64,000 nt of DNA from Luteolibacter arcticus (GTDB taxonomy: Bacteria > Verrucomicrobiota > Verrucomicrobiia > Verrucomicrobiales > Akkermansiaceae). This document shows positions 35,184 through 43,571 of this stretch, one piece after another (within the stretch, counting starts at the first letter, position 1; each line of letters begins with the position of its first letter). The notes beneath the pieces were generated by a model that had not been told where the DNA came from, ran no database searches, and saw only the letters and a list, made by a program, of their open reading frames with translations. The translations under genes and the position numbers were made by a program. The stretch is taken from positions 682,001 through 746,000 of the forward strand of contig NZ_JAPDDT010000002.1 of NCBI RefSeq assembly GCF_025950235.1. Direction: 5' to 3'.

Positions 35184-38100
35184 TCAGATCTCCGAGGGGT
35201 TCAGCCAGCGGAAGCTCACCATTTCGAAGCGGCGGCCGAAGGTTTTGTTGATGGCGGACCTCGGCGGCGTGGCGAGTTCGGGGGCATCGGTGGGATCGAT
35301 GTAGTCGCGGGTGCGGCGGACGGTGGCTTCGCAGACGGCGCGGCTGACGATGTTGCCCTTGTCATCCCGGGCATCGCCGTGGGCGCGGATGACGAAGGTA
35401 TCGTCGCGGGCGGAAAGGATGGGCGCGAGCGGGCGGAGGATGTCGGCCTGGCGGGTCCAGCCGGGCAGGCCGTAGGCATTCCAGCCCTCGGCGGCGGCGG
35501 GGTGGCGGTAGCCGGCTTCCGCGACGCGTGGCGGATTGGCGGTGGCCTTGCCGGGCAAACCGATGGTGGCTTCCAAGGTGGCAAAGGGATTCGAGCCGCC
35601 TTTGGCGACTTCGTTGAGCGCGGCCTGCACGGCACCGGCGAGGGCGAGATTTCCGGAGGAAAGCTGGCGGTTCACGAACTCCGAGAGCGAGAGGAAGGGA
35701 CCGCGCGCGCGGACCTGCTTCACAATCTCCTCCGCGAGCTGGTCGATGACCTCGTCATCGAGCACGCGGTAGCCAGCGAACTCAGTGGCCTCGGGGAAGC
35801 TGCCGGACGAGCCGGCCTTGCCTGCTTCCACATCGCCGGAAATCGAGAAGCGGCTGACCGCGTGATCGGTCTCGCCCGAGGCATCGACATTCCATGAGCT
35901 GCCGCTTTCCTGGATGTAGGGCACGCGCTGCTGGCGGGCATGGCCAAGCAGGGCACGCCAGGCGAGGACGGAGGTGGAGTTCACGTTGAACATGCCTTCC
36001 ACTTCAAAGCGTGAGGCGATGGTGCGATACCCGTCGGATTTCTTGACGTGGTCGTCGTAGAGTTTGGTGGCATTGCCTTCCGCGGCAGAGGCGAAGCCAG
36101 CGTCCGCCGCGATCGGCAGGTAGGCGCGGTTGGCGAGTGGCGCGACGCCGGAAACGAAGTCGGTGTAGGTCGTCTGGAGGTTCTTGCCGCCGGTGCCGTA
36201 GTGGGTGGGATCCGGCGCGATCGAGGAGAAGAACCAGTCGTCGAAGAGCAAGTGATTCGCGCAGTAGCTGTCGTCGTGCTGAAGGTTCGAGGTGAGGTTG
36301 GCGTAGCTGGAGTTGATCACGGCATTCGCCGGCAGCAAGGGGCTGGCATCGCTGTTGCCGATCAGATTAAAGGCAAAAGGCGGGATGGGATTTTCATAGC
36401 GTATGTCCCAGTGCTGAAGCTCCCCGAGCGAGGCGAGCGGGCGCACCGGGATTTCCGCGATGACGCAGCGCGAGAGGCCGTCGGACTTGTTGAAGCCGGT
36501 CACGATGTAGCCGCGGCCGGTGGTGTCGCTGGCATTCGGGAGCTGGCTATCCATTCCGGAGTGCTTGATGAAGCTGTAGTCGAAGGGCGAGTTCACCGGG
36601 TGATTGGTGCCGCTGTAGTCGATGCCAATGGTGCTCTCCGCCAGGTCCTTGTCACCCATCGCGGTGTAGTTCACCAGCGGGCTGGATTGGACGAAGCCCT
36701 TGGCCGGCAAGTGGGTCTTGCTGGCCATGCGGGCGCCGAAGACGGTGGACATGAACGGCACCGGATTGGTGGCCGCTTGGGCGAGCGTGGCATCGCCCAG
36801 CTGATTGAGCGGCTTGTAGACGTCGTTGGCGATCAGCGGCGTGTAAACCATGCGATAGACGAGGTGCCGCACGCTTCCCGTCGACATGTCCAGGTAGATG
36901 CCGACACCCGGCTTGCCGTCGTCGTAGGTCGTGTCGAACTTGGCGTCCGCCTTGATCATGGTGGTGCCGGTGCCGATCACGGGTTGGTTGGAGGCGTTCT
37001 TCACGTCGAAGTAGTGGCCGCCTTTGCTGCGGTAGCCTGGCTGCAGCGTGGCAATGCTGCCGGCAGGGACGATCGTATCCGCGGAGGAACTTGAACCCGG
37101 GCTGAAGACCCGGGTCTCGCCGGGCTTGAGCGTGAAGGCCGCGGCAATCTGGTACTGCAAGTTGCCGGCGGTGGAGAGCGAAGGCTGGTTGTTCAGGCCA
37201 CCTGCGGTCAGGCAGTTGAAAGTCGTGCTGCCGCTCACGTTGTAGCGGAGCGCCACTGGCAGCGGCTTGGGGACGAAAAATGAAAGGGAGGACGGGGAAG
37301 TGATCTCCACGCTGTAGGGATTCCACATCGTGATCACCGGGGTCACCAACAGGCGGGCGGTGTATTGGCCGGAGCCGCTGGCACCGGTCGCCACGGCATA
37401 GTGGGAGAAGACCCACTGCATGCGGCCGACCACCGGCAGCAGGCGGACCTTGTGGAGGAAGCTGAAGCCGTTGGCGGTATCGTCGATCCCGACCGAGTAG
37501 TTGTTGATGCGATTGCGGCCGGAGGAGTTGCTGCTGATCTTCTTGTAGAGGGTCGCGTAGTCGCGGAGATTTTCCCAACTGCTGACCGGGCCGTGACGGT
37601 AGATCGGCCATTCGCTGGCGCTGCCGCGGTAGGCGGACCAGGGGTAGAGCATCGAGCGGTCGGCGGTGGCGTTGCTGGCGGTCGGCTTGGTGGCGGCGCC
37701 GTCCTTTTCCGGGGTGAGGCGGAAGAAGGGGAGATTCGACGAGGGCAACTGGGTCCAGTTCTCCGTGGCCAGCGAGAGGTCCTTGCGCCAGCCGCCGGTG
37801 GCGGTGTTGGTGAGCAAGCCGACCGAGGTGGTGGAGAGGTCGTGGAAGAACTCCTGCGACGCCTTCAAGGTGCCCTTCTCCGCGATGAGATCGCCAAGCA
37901 TCAGGCTGACCGTGCGATCGGCGGGCGTGGCGTCTTCGAGCAGATCCTCCATGCGGAATGGCTTGGGGTCGGCCACGGTGTGGCTCTTCGCGAGCACGGA
38001 CCAGCGGGCTGCGGTGTCTTCGCTCGGTTGGTGGGGTTTGGGCAGGCGTGCCTTCTGGTTTTCGCCACCGATCCACCAGGCGAAGCCACCATTGCCTTGT

Positions 38101-38636
38101 GCGTCCGAGACTCGCTGGGGTTCCAGGTGAACCTGCAATTCCGCACGACCGGTGCCATCGCCGACGGTCTTGATGCCGACGAGCGGCACACTGCCGTTTC
38201 GCTCCTTGGTGTCGGGCAAGGTCTTGAGGTCGCCCGAGGTCAGCCAGGCGAGAAAGCGTGCCTCCTTTTTCGAGGCGTAGTTGCCGGGGGAAACCGGGCG
38301 GCCCTTGGTATCGTGATCGGTGCCTTCCCAGCTCTTCCAGACGCCGAGTACCGGCGGACGATCCGCGCCCAGGATATCCGCGCGTGCCGTGACGCGGGTG
38401 TCGGGTCCGGCCTGTTGCTGGAGCTCGCCGATCGCCATGACCAGGGCCATGCGGGCATTCGCGCGGGCCTGCGCAGCGTGGACATCGCGACCACCGCTGC
38501 GCAGCGAGATGGTGGAGAGGCCGAGCAAGCCGGTGACCAGCACCATGATCAGCACCATCAACGACAAGGAAATGATCAAGGCGAAGCCGCGGGGCCGACG
38601 CTGCCGGGCGGGAAAAGTAGGGTTGGAAGCGGTCAT
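35184..38636 (-). CDS. Verru_Chthon cassette protein A (pseudopilin-like)
   Basis: A 1150-residue protein matching the Verru_Chthon cassette A family, known mainly from Verrucomicrobia. It has a prepilin-like N-terminus: a basic leader, then RGFALIISLSLMVLIMVLVT, with likely cleavage after Gly and a long hydrophobic helix. The remainder is a large extracytoplasmic region, with an SGGRDVHAAQARANARMALV block after the helix and SLSEFVNRQL and RAVCEATVRRTRDYIDPTDA near the C-terminus. Members are usually encoded with cassette proteins B, C and D; none is seen here. I use the ATG at 38636; a GTG at 38651 is five codons upstream. The role is unknown, probably a pilus- or secretion-like surface assembly. 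Confidence 0.8.
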   Translation of the reverse strand: MTASNPTFPARQRRPRGFALIISLSLMVLIMVLVTGLLGLSTISLRSGGRDVHAAQARANARMALVMAIGELQQQAGPDTRVTARADILGADRPPVLGVWKSWEGTDHDTKGRPVSPGNYASKKEARFLAWLTSGDLKTLPDTKERNGSVPLVGIKTVGDGTGRAELQVHLEPQRVSDAQGNGGFAWWIGGENQKARLPKPHQPSEDTAARWSVLAKSHTVADPKPFRMEDLLEDATPADRTVSLMLGDLIAEKGTLKASQEFFHDLSTTSVGLLTNTATGGWRKDLSLATENWTQLPSSNLPFFRLTPEKDGAATKPTASNATADRSMLYPWSAYRGSASEWPIYRHGPVSSWENLRDYATLYKKISSNSSGRNRINNYSVGIDDTANGFSFLHKVRLLPVVGRMQWVFSHYAVATGASGSGQYTARLLVTPVITMWNPYSVEITSPSSLSFFVPKPLPVALRYNVSGSTTFNCLTAGGLNNQPSLSTAGNLQYQIAAAFTLKPGETRVFSPGSSSSADTIVPAGSIATLQPGYRSKGGHYFDVKNASNQPVIGTGTTMIKADAKFDTTYDDGKPGVGIYLDMSTGSVRHLVYRMVYTPLIANDVYKPLNQLGDATLAQAATNPVPFMSTVFGARMASKTHLPAKGFVQSSPLVNYTAMGDKDLAESTIGIDYSGTNHPVNSPFDYSFIKHSGMDSQLPNASDTTGRGYIVTGFNKSDGLSRCVIAEIPVRPLASLGELQHWDIRYENPIPPFAFNLIGNSDASPLLPANAVINSSYANLTSNLQHDDSYCANHLLFDDWFFSSIAPDPTHYGTGGKNLQTTYTDFVSGVAPLANRAYLPIAADAGFASAAEGNATKLYDDHVKKSDGYRTIASRFEVEGMFNVNSTSVLAWRALLGHARQQRVPYIQESGSSWNVDASGETDHAVSRFSISGDVEAGKAGSSGSFPEATEFAGYRVLDDEVIDQLAEEIVKQVRARGPFLSLSEFVNRQLSSGNLALAGAVQAALNEVAKGGSNPFATLEATIGLPGKATANPPRVAEAGYRHPAAAEGWNAYGLPGWTRQADILRPLAPILSARDDTFVIRAHGDARDDKGNIVSRAVCEATVRRTRDYIDPTDAPELATPPRSAINKTFGRRFEMVSFRWLNPSEI

Positions 38637-38741
38637 GGGTTTTTGCGTCACAATCCGATGTTGCGGGAGCCGGTCAGGGTTACCGGTCTTTCAAAGGAGT
38701 TGTTTTTATAGCAGGTGGGAGCGGGCGTGGTGAACTTCCGC

Positions 38742-39233
38742 TCAGGCCGCGCTGGCGCGGCGGCCGTGGAAGGATTCCTTCCATTGTCCCGGCGTCAGGC
38801 CGAAGTGCTCCTTGAAAAGCCGGCAGAGGTTCTTGGCGTTGCCGAGACCGGTCTCCATGGCCACCGGCTCCAGCTTCACGTCCTCCTCGCGAAGCATCGT
38901 GGCAGCCGCCTCGATCCGGCGGGCGATGATGTCCTGGACGATCGTGTTGCCGGTCACGGAGCGATAGAGCCGGTGCAGCGACCGGACCGACATGCCGCAC
39001 TCGCGAGCCAGCGATGACACGGTCAGCGGCCGGGAATACTCGTGGCGGATCGTGCGGATGGCCTTGCGGATGCCGGGGATGTCGCACTCCGGCAGGGTGG
39101 TGCGACGTTCGTGAAAGGACGGGTGCCCTTGTCGCGAATTGCTCCAGTCATATCCTCCACCGGACGAGCCGGCGGGCGCTTCGATCATGTCCGCGTCGTC
39201 GGCGGATCCTTCGTAGCAAGCTTCGAGTTTCAT
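38742..39233 (-). CDS. Short AraC-family transcriptional regulator
   Basis: A 163-residue regulator made almost only of an AraC-type double HTH domain. The first HTH is RPLTVSSLARECGMSVRSLH (near 68-87); the second region carries NAKNLCRLFKEHFGLTPGQW (near 132-151). The N-terminal 55 residues are short and polar, with no cupin or periplasmic sensor, so signal input must come from elsewhere or be absent. It lies 105 nt upstream of the Verru_Chthon A gene on the same strand, making that cluster a plausible target. Paired inverted repeats upstream may be its binding sites. Confidence 0.88.
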   Translation of the reverse strand: MKLEACYEGSADDADMIEAPAGSSGGGYDWSNSRQGHPSFHERRTTLPECDIPGIRKAIRTIRHEYSRPLTVSSLARECGMSVRSLHRLYRSVTGNTIVQDIIARRIEAAATMLREEDVKLEPVAMETGLGNAKNLCRLFKEHFGLTPGQWKESFHGRRASAA

Positions 39234-39243
39234 GGGTTTCGGG

Positions 39244-39345
39244 CACTGGGATTTCTCCAGTGGACCGTGCTTCCCTACCCGAATGAATGTCGCTTGGATA
39301 CCTAGGTGAATACCTAGTAACTACTCAAATCACTGATTTCCAGTG
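39244..39345. promoter_or_regulatory. Candidate AraC operators: two similar inverted repeats and one direct repeat
   Basis: CACTGG-GATTTCT-CCAGTG (39244-39262) and CACTG-ATTTC-CAGTG (39331-39345) are near-identical inverted repeats upstream of the AraC gene. Between them is an 8-bp direct repeat, ATACCTAG at 39298-39305 and 39310-39317, spaced 12 bp start to start. The layout suggests autoregulation, but no binding data are available. Confidence 0.4.
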
Positions 39346-39392
39346 AGATGAGGTTGTCGCAAAAGTGACAGAATCTCCGTCCGTGGGGCCCG

Positions 39393-40055
39393 TTACGGAG
39401 CCTCTGGCTCGCGTTTCATGTACTTTAGCACCGCTTCCGTGCGCGTCCGCACGTGGAGCTTCCGGTAGATGTTGCCGAGGTGGAAGCTGACCGTCTCCAT
39501 CCGCACCCCGAGCTCATGGGCGATCTCCTTGTAGAGGTAGCCCTTGGCCAAGAGGTCCAGCGTTTCCTTCTCCCGCTGGGTGAGGTGGTAGTCCTCGCTC
39601 GGCGCCGCGACGGGGAGCTGGACGGGCAGTTGGAAGTGCTGCACCACCTTGCGGGCGATGCCGCTCGACATCGGCGAGCCGCCGGCCACGACGTCGTCGA
39701 GCGACTCCAGCAACTTCGCGTCGATGTCACGCTTGAGCACGTAGCCGGAAGCACCGGCGGCCAGTGCCTCGAAGACGCGGTCGGTGTCCTCGAACACGGT
39801 CACCATCAGGAACTGCGTGCTCGGGCACAGCGGCTTGATCTTGCGGAGAAGCTGGATGCCGGACAGTCCGGGCAACTGGATGTCCATGACACAGGCATCC
39901 GGCGGGGACTTCTGGAGGCCCTCCAGCGCGGTCTCGGCGCGGCCATAGCAGCCGGTGACGGTCCACTTGTCGGAAGCGGACAGCGTTTCGCGGAAGGACT
40001 CTCTCAACAGGGAGTCATCCTCGACGATGGCGATGGTGCGCTTGGCCTGAGTCAT
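39393..40055 (-). CDS. NarL/LuxR-family response regulator
   Basis: A 220-residue response regulator. The receiver domain has the acidic pocket VEDD near residues 11-14, phospho-acceptor Asp58 in CVMDIQLPG and conserved Lys108 in YVLKRD. The output domain is a LuxR-type HTH (about 155-215; LTQREKETLDLLAKGYLYKE and VSFHLGNIYRKLHVRTRTEA). The start ATG overlaps the stop of the histidine-kinase gene (ATGA), so the two are translationally coupled and form one two-component system. An in-frame extension to 40496 is only arginine/proline-rich shadow sequence. Confidence 0.95.
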   Translation of the reverse strand: MTQAKRTIAIVEDDSLLRESFRETLSASDKWTVTGCYGRAETALEGLQKSPPDACVMDIQLPGLSGIQLLRKIKPLCPSTQFLMVTVFEDTDRVFEALAAGASGYVLKRDIDAKLLESLDDVVAGGSPMSSGIARKVVQHFQLPVQLPVAAPSEDYHLTQREKETLDLLAKGYLYKEIAHELGVRMETVSFHLGNIYRKLHVRTRTEAVLKYMKREPEAP

Positions 40056-42568
40056 GCCCTCGGCAATGCCGGAACTTTGGGGAGCTGGCAACGGAAGATC
40101 GCGCGGGTGCCCTTTCCGGGAGACGATTCGATGACACAAGTGCCGCCGAGTTCGGTGAAACGCGCGGCCAGATTTGGCAGGCCATTGCCCTCGCGCGGGA
40201 TCGCTGGATCGAAGCCCTCGCCGTGGTCGGCGATCTCCGCGACGAGTGCGCCGTGATCGAAGCGCAGGGTGAAGGTGGCCTCGCAAGGTCCCGCGTGCTT
40301 GAGGATGTTGTGCAGCGCCTCCTTCACTCCGAGCGCGAAGTGATGGCGGAAATCCGAGCGCAAGGTGATGCGCGGGAGATCGTCCGGGATCGAGATCCGC
40401 AGCCGCACCGGACTGTCGCGGAAGATTTCCTGGGCCACGGCGGAGAGGTGCGACGCCAAGTGATCGAGCGTGTCGTTCGAGGGATTCACCGCCCACACCA
40501 GCCCGTCCATCGCGGTGACCAGATCGCGCGCCGCGGACTCCAGCCGCACGACCTGCTGGCGCGCTTTCTCCGGATCGCCATCGATGGCGCGCCGCACGAA
40601 TGACGCGGCGAGATTCAGCACCGTGACGCGCGTGCCCAGATCATCGTGCATGTCGCGGGCGATGCGCGCGCGGTCCCGCTCCACCGCATGCTGGAGCTTG
40701 ATGGCCGCCAGGCGGTGACGGGTTCGGCGGCGATACGCGGCGAAGAAAAGCAAGCCGGTGGCCAGCACTCCGGCGGCGACGGCCAGCGGTATGAACCACT
40801 CGCGTTCCCAGATCGGGCGCTTGATCTCGAGAGGAAAGGCGAGGCTCGCCGTCGCCGGTTGCGGTTCCGATCCCACGGCGATCGCTTGGAAGGCATACTC
40901 GCCCGGCGGCACGTTCAGGTAGCTGGCACGCAGCGAGGCACCCGGAATGACGTTGAAGGCCTCCTTCCAGCTCAGCAGGAAGGTCTCGCCCCCCTTGGCC
41001 GGCTTCACACCGAGCTCCCGCGTGGAGGTCCACTGCGCGGAGTGCTGCTGTTCCGCATCGAGCAGCCCCAGCGAAGGTCCGCGCATTTGCATCACGCGGG
41101 CGATCGCCGGTTCGGTGCCGCGCCTTTCCCAGTGCAGTGGGACGCCGCCGATCTGGTTCATCCGCTCGCCCTGCTGGAAGCCGCCGTCCACCCACAGGTT
41201 CTTCTGCGGCGTGGAGGAGCGGGCCAGCGCGAGGTCGTCGATGACCCAGGTGCCGGTGGTATCGGGCGTGCCTGAGGAAACCGTCACGCGGACTTTCCGC
41301 GTGCCCTCGGGGATGAACAGCGGCTCGGTGCGCGGCACCATCGGCGAGCTCAGGGCATCGATCTGCCAGCCGACGCTCGACCCCGTGGTGGCGAAGATCC
41401 GCTGCGTGAGCAGGAGCCCTGTGGCATCAAGCATTTCCCACTCCATGGTCATGCCGCGTGCGGCGGGATGCCATTCGTCGCCGAGCCCCTCGAGCCGGCA
41501 GCGCACCGCCAGGGGGTCGGCATTCACGCCGGGCAAGAAGCTGAAGTCGAAGTCCAGGCGGTGCAGCCCGGGCCCGAGCACCAGCGGCTGGCCGGAGCGG
41601 GGCAAGACCATCGGCTGCTCACCCACCTGCACCTGCTGCAGCAGCATGCCCAGCGGAGGCACCTGGGGGGGGGTGCGGCGCAAAATCTCGTCCGAGCGTT
41701 TCTTTTCGTCCTCGCTGACGAAGCAGAAATCGTAAGTCGGGCGGGCGATGCTGCTGATGCGGACCTCGTCGATCAGTCCGGGGAAGAACTCCCGTGGGGA
41801 AGAGGTTCCCTGGCGGTTGCCGGTATTCCCGATAGCGAAGTCCGCGAGTTGCCGGCCGATGTCCGCGGTCAGGGTGCCTTGGCCGATCAAATTGGCGGCC
41901 TCGTCTCCCGCGCCGAGCCGGGTCCAGAAGAGTTTCAGGTTGTTCACCGCCGACTCGTGGCCGTCGTAAACCACCGCGGCATGGAACCAGTCGGTTGTGT
42001 TCACGGCATGCGGCCCGCTGGTGGGCAAGGTCGCCAGGCCACCGCCACGAACGTCGCTCCCGCTGATCGGCAGGAAACACAGGAAGCCCGGCTTTTCGAC
42101 CCGGAAAATGAACACCCGGTTATCCGCCACCTCGTCGTCCATGCTGACGATGTCGAGCGCCAGCCCGGTGGCGTCTGCGGGCATCACGTTGAACTTCACC
42201 AAGGCCTCGATCGTGAAGGCCCCGTCGTTTCCCATGATCGGGAACGGTGGATCGACATTGTCCTTCGGTCCGCTGTCCAAGGCCTGCTTGGCCAGAAGGA
42301 TCGGCCCGTAGTCGCGATCCCCCCCCGGCGATGGTTGGAACGAAATCGCCGCGCCGAAGCCCGGGAACGGCGGTTGACCCGCCTTCGCGCCATTGAGCAG
42401 GCCGAGCAGTGGCGAGGGGCTCACGCCATCGTCCTTGAACGGCGGGCCGGCTTCATCGAGGTGCCACAAGTGCAGCGTGTGCTCGTCTGCTTCGTACGGC
42501 TGGAAGGCCGCCACGGGCAGGGCCGCCGCCGTCATTCCCACCGCTGCCATGAGCTGAAGCACCCGCAT
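40052..42568 (-). CDS. Sensor histidine kinase with LamG-type extracellular domain
   Basis: An 838-residue membrane kinase. A signal peptide (to about residue 21) is followed by a LamG/concanavalin-like domain (about 30-275; LHLWHLDE, FTIEALVKFN, FFPGLIDEVRISSIARPTYD), a second beta region (about 330-570) and a membrane helix (about 592-612). The cytoplasmic part is a HisKA_3 dimerisation domain with phospho-acceptor His641 in RARIARDMHDDLGTR and a HATPase domain (about 735-830; FALGVKEALHNILKHA, DHGEGFDP, GNGLPNLAARF). This is the NarL-partner class. LamG domains often bind sugars, so a glycan cue is plausible. It overlaps the response-regulator gene by 4 nt. Confidence 0.92.
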   Translation of the reverse strand: MRVLQLMAAVGMTAAALPVAAFQPYEADEHTLHLWHLDEAGPPFKDDGVSPSPLLGLLNGAKAGQPPFPGFGAAISFQPSPGGDRDYGPILLAKQALDSGPKDNVDPPFPIMGNDGAFTIEALVKFNVMPADATGLALDIVSMDDEVADNRVFIFRVEKPGFLCFLPISGSDVRGGGLATLPTSGPHAVNTTDWFHAAVVYDGHESAVNNLKLFWTRLGAGDEAANLIGQGTLTADIGRQLADFAIGNTGNRQGTSSPREFFPGLIDEVRISSIARPTYDFCFVSEDEKKRSDEILRRTPPQVPPLGMLLQQVQVGEQPMVLPRSGQPLVLGPGLHRLDFDFSFLPGVNADPLAVRCRLEGLGDEWHPAARGMTMEWEMLDATGLLLTQRIFATTGSSVGWQIDALSSPMVPRTEPLFIPEGTRKVRVTVSSGTPDTTGTWVIDDLALARSSTPQKNLWVDGGFQQGERMNQIGGVPLHWERRGTEPAIARVMQMRGPSLGLLDAEQQHSAQWTSTRELGVKPAKGGETFLLSWKEAFNVIPGASLRASYLNVPPGEYAFQAIAVGSEPQPATASLAFPLEIKRPIWEREWFIPLAVAAGVLATGLLFFAAYRRRTRHRLAAIKLQHAVERDRARIARDMHDDLGTRVTVLNLAASFVRRAIDGDPEKARQQVVRLESAARDLVTAMDGLVWAVNPSNDTLDHLASHLSAVAQEIFRDSPVRLRISIPDDLPRITLRSDFRHHFALGVKEALHNILKHAGPCEATFTLRFDHGALVAEIADHGEGFDPAIPREGNGLPNLAARFTELGGTCVIESSPGKGTRAIFRCQLPKVPALPRA

Positions 42569-42702
42569 TCGACCTCAACTGAACTGCCTGCCGAGCGCGT
42601 TGCAAGCTGCGAACATTGAACAGCTTGCCCTTTTCGTGGTCCTAACCATTAGATCCCCCATTACCGCACCTCCCCCCGAGATGACCGGACGACTGACATT
42701 CG

Positions 42703-43224
42703 ATGCCCCAAGCTTCATTCATTGTGCCTGCCATTCTGGCGGGTGGCCTGTTTTTCGGGTGGATATTCGCACGCTGGCTGGAAAGACGGCTTGATCGCAG
42801 CCGCAACTCGAGTTCGGAGGAGTTGTTGGACGAACTCGAGACGGCCTGCACGCCGCGCCGCAGCTTTGAGATCCGGGTCCGGCCGGATCACTTGAAACCG
42901 TTCCTTTCCTGCGTGGCGGAGCAAGTCGAGAGCGGCTTCAGCGTGCGTCATGCCCGTCACCTGCTAGGACGGATCCTGTCGCTGCGCGATCACATGGTGC
43001 GCCACACCTGGTACTCGGTGAAGGTGAATGGCATCCGCACCAATCTCGATCTGCAATGGTCACGCGATTCGGACGGCCGGATCCGCCTGCTGGTGCTGGC
43101 CGTGCCCAAGATCATCCGCGAGCTGAAGAAGCAGGCCAAGGTGCCTGCCCCCGCGGCTCCGGCGCTGCCGCAGCGCGAGCCGGTCATCGAAGGGAGCCCG
43201 GTCCAATCGCCGGCCGGCGGTTGA
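42703..43224 (+). CDS. Small membrane-anchored protein, unknown
   Basis: A 173-residue protein with one N-terminal membrane helix (FIVPAILAGGLFFGWIFARW, residues 6-25) and a cytoplasmic charged domain (EIRVRPDHLKPFLSCVAEQV and HTWYSVKVNGIRTNLDLQWS). The last 30 residues are Pro/Ala-rich. The family is not recognised. It starts the rightward run that includes the MoaD-like and propeller genes, with a 49-nt gap to the next gene. Confidence 0.7.
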   Translation: MPQASFIVPAILAGGLFFGWIFARWLERRLDRSRNSSSEELLDELETACTPRRSFEIRVRPDHLKPFLSCVAEQVESGFSVRHARHLLGRILSLRDHMVRHTWYSVKVNGIRTNLDLQWSRDSDGRIRLLVLAVPKIIRELKKQAKVPAPAAPALPQREPVIEGSPVQSPAGG

Positions 43225-43273
43225 TCTGATCCCGCGTTGACGAGGGCGCGCCGCGTTTCCATGGTCTTGGACC

Positions 43274-43543
43274 ATGGCTTCCATCGCATTCACGCAGCAC
43301 CTCCAGACGCATGTGGATGCCCCGCGCTCGGTCGTTTCCGGTGGCACCGTGCGGGAGGCACTGGAGGAAGTATTGTCCGAGAACCCGCGGCTGCGCGGCT
43401 ACGTGCTGGATGACGCCGGCGCGGTGCGGAAGCACATCGCCGTCTTCCTCGACGGGGAGTCGGTGAAGGACCGTGTCGGCCTGAGTGACCCGCTGCCGTC
43501 GGGTGGCGAGATTTTTGTGATGCAGGCTTTGTCCGGCGGCTGA
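43274..43543 (+). CDS. MoaD/ThiS-family beta-grasp protein
   Basis: An 89-residue ubiquitin-like sulfur-carrier-type protein. It has the beta-grasp pattern, an acidic helix (TVREALEEVLSENP), the strand IAVFLDGESVK, and a C-terminal Gly-Gly (MQALSGG), the residue that is adenylated and thiocarboxylated in MoaD and ThiS. There is no moaE, moeB or thi gene nearby, so its acceptor pathway is not molybdopterin or thiamine by context. It is 28 nt upstream of a BNR-propeller gene. A cognate E1-like enzyme would have to be encoded elsewhere. Confidence 0.88.
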   Translation: MASIAFTQHLQTHVDAPRSVVSGGTVREALEEVLSENPRLRGYVLDDAGAVRKHIAVFLDGESVKDRVGLSDPLPSGGEIFVMQALSGG

Positions 43544-43571
43544 CCTCCCGTTCGTCGAAAGGAAGATCACC

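Noticed and set aside
37365-38711. A 448-codon plus-strand frame over the Verru_Chthon A gene
   Set aside because: It is antisense to a family member with a clear prepilin-like N-terminus, and its own sequence shows only a biased composition.
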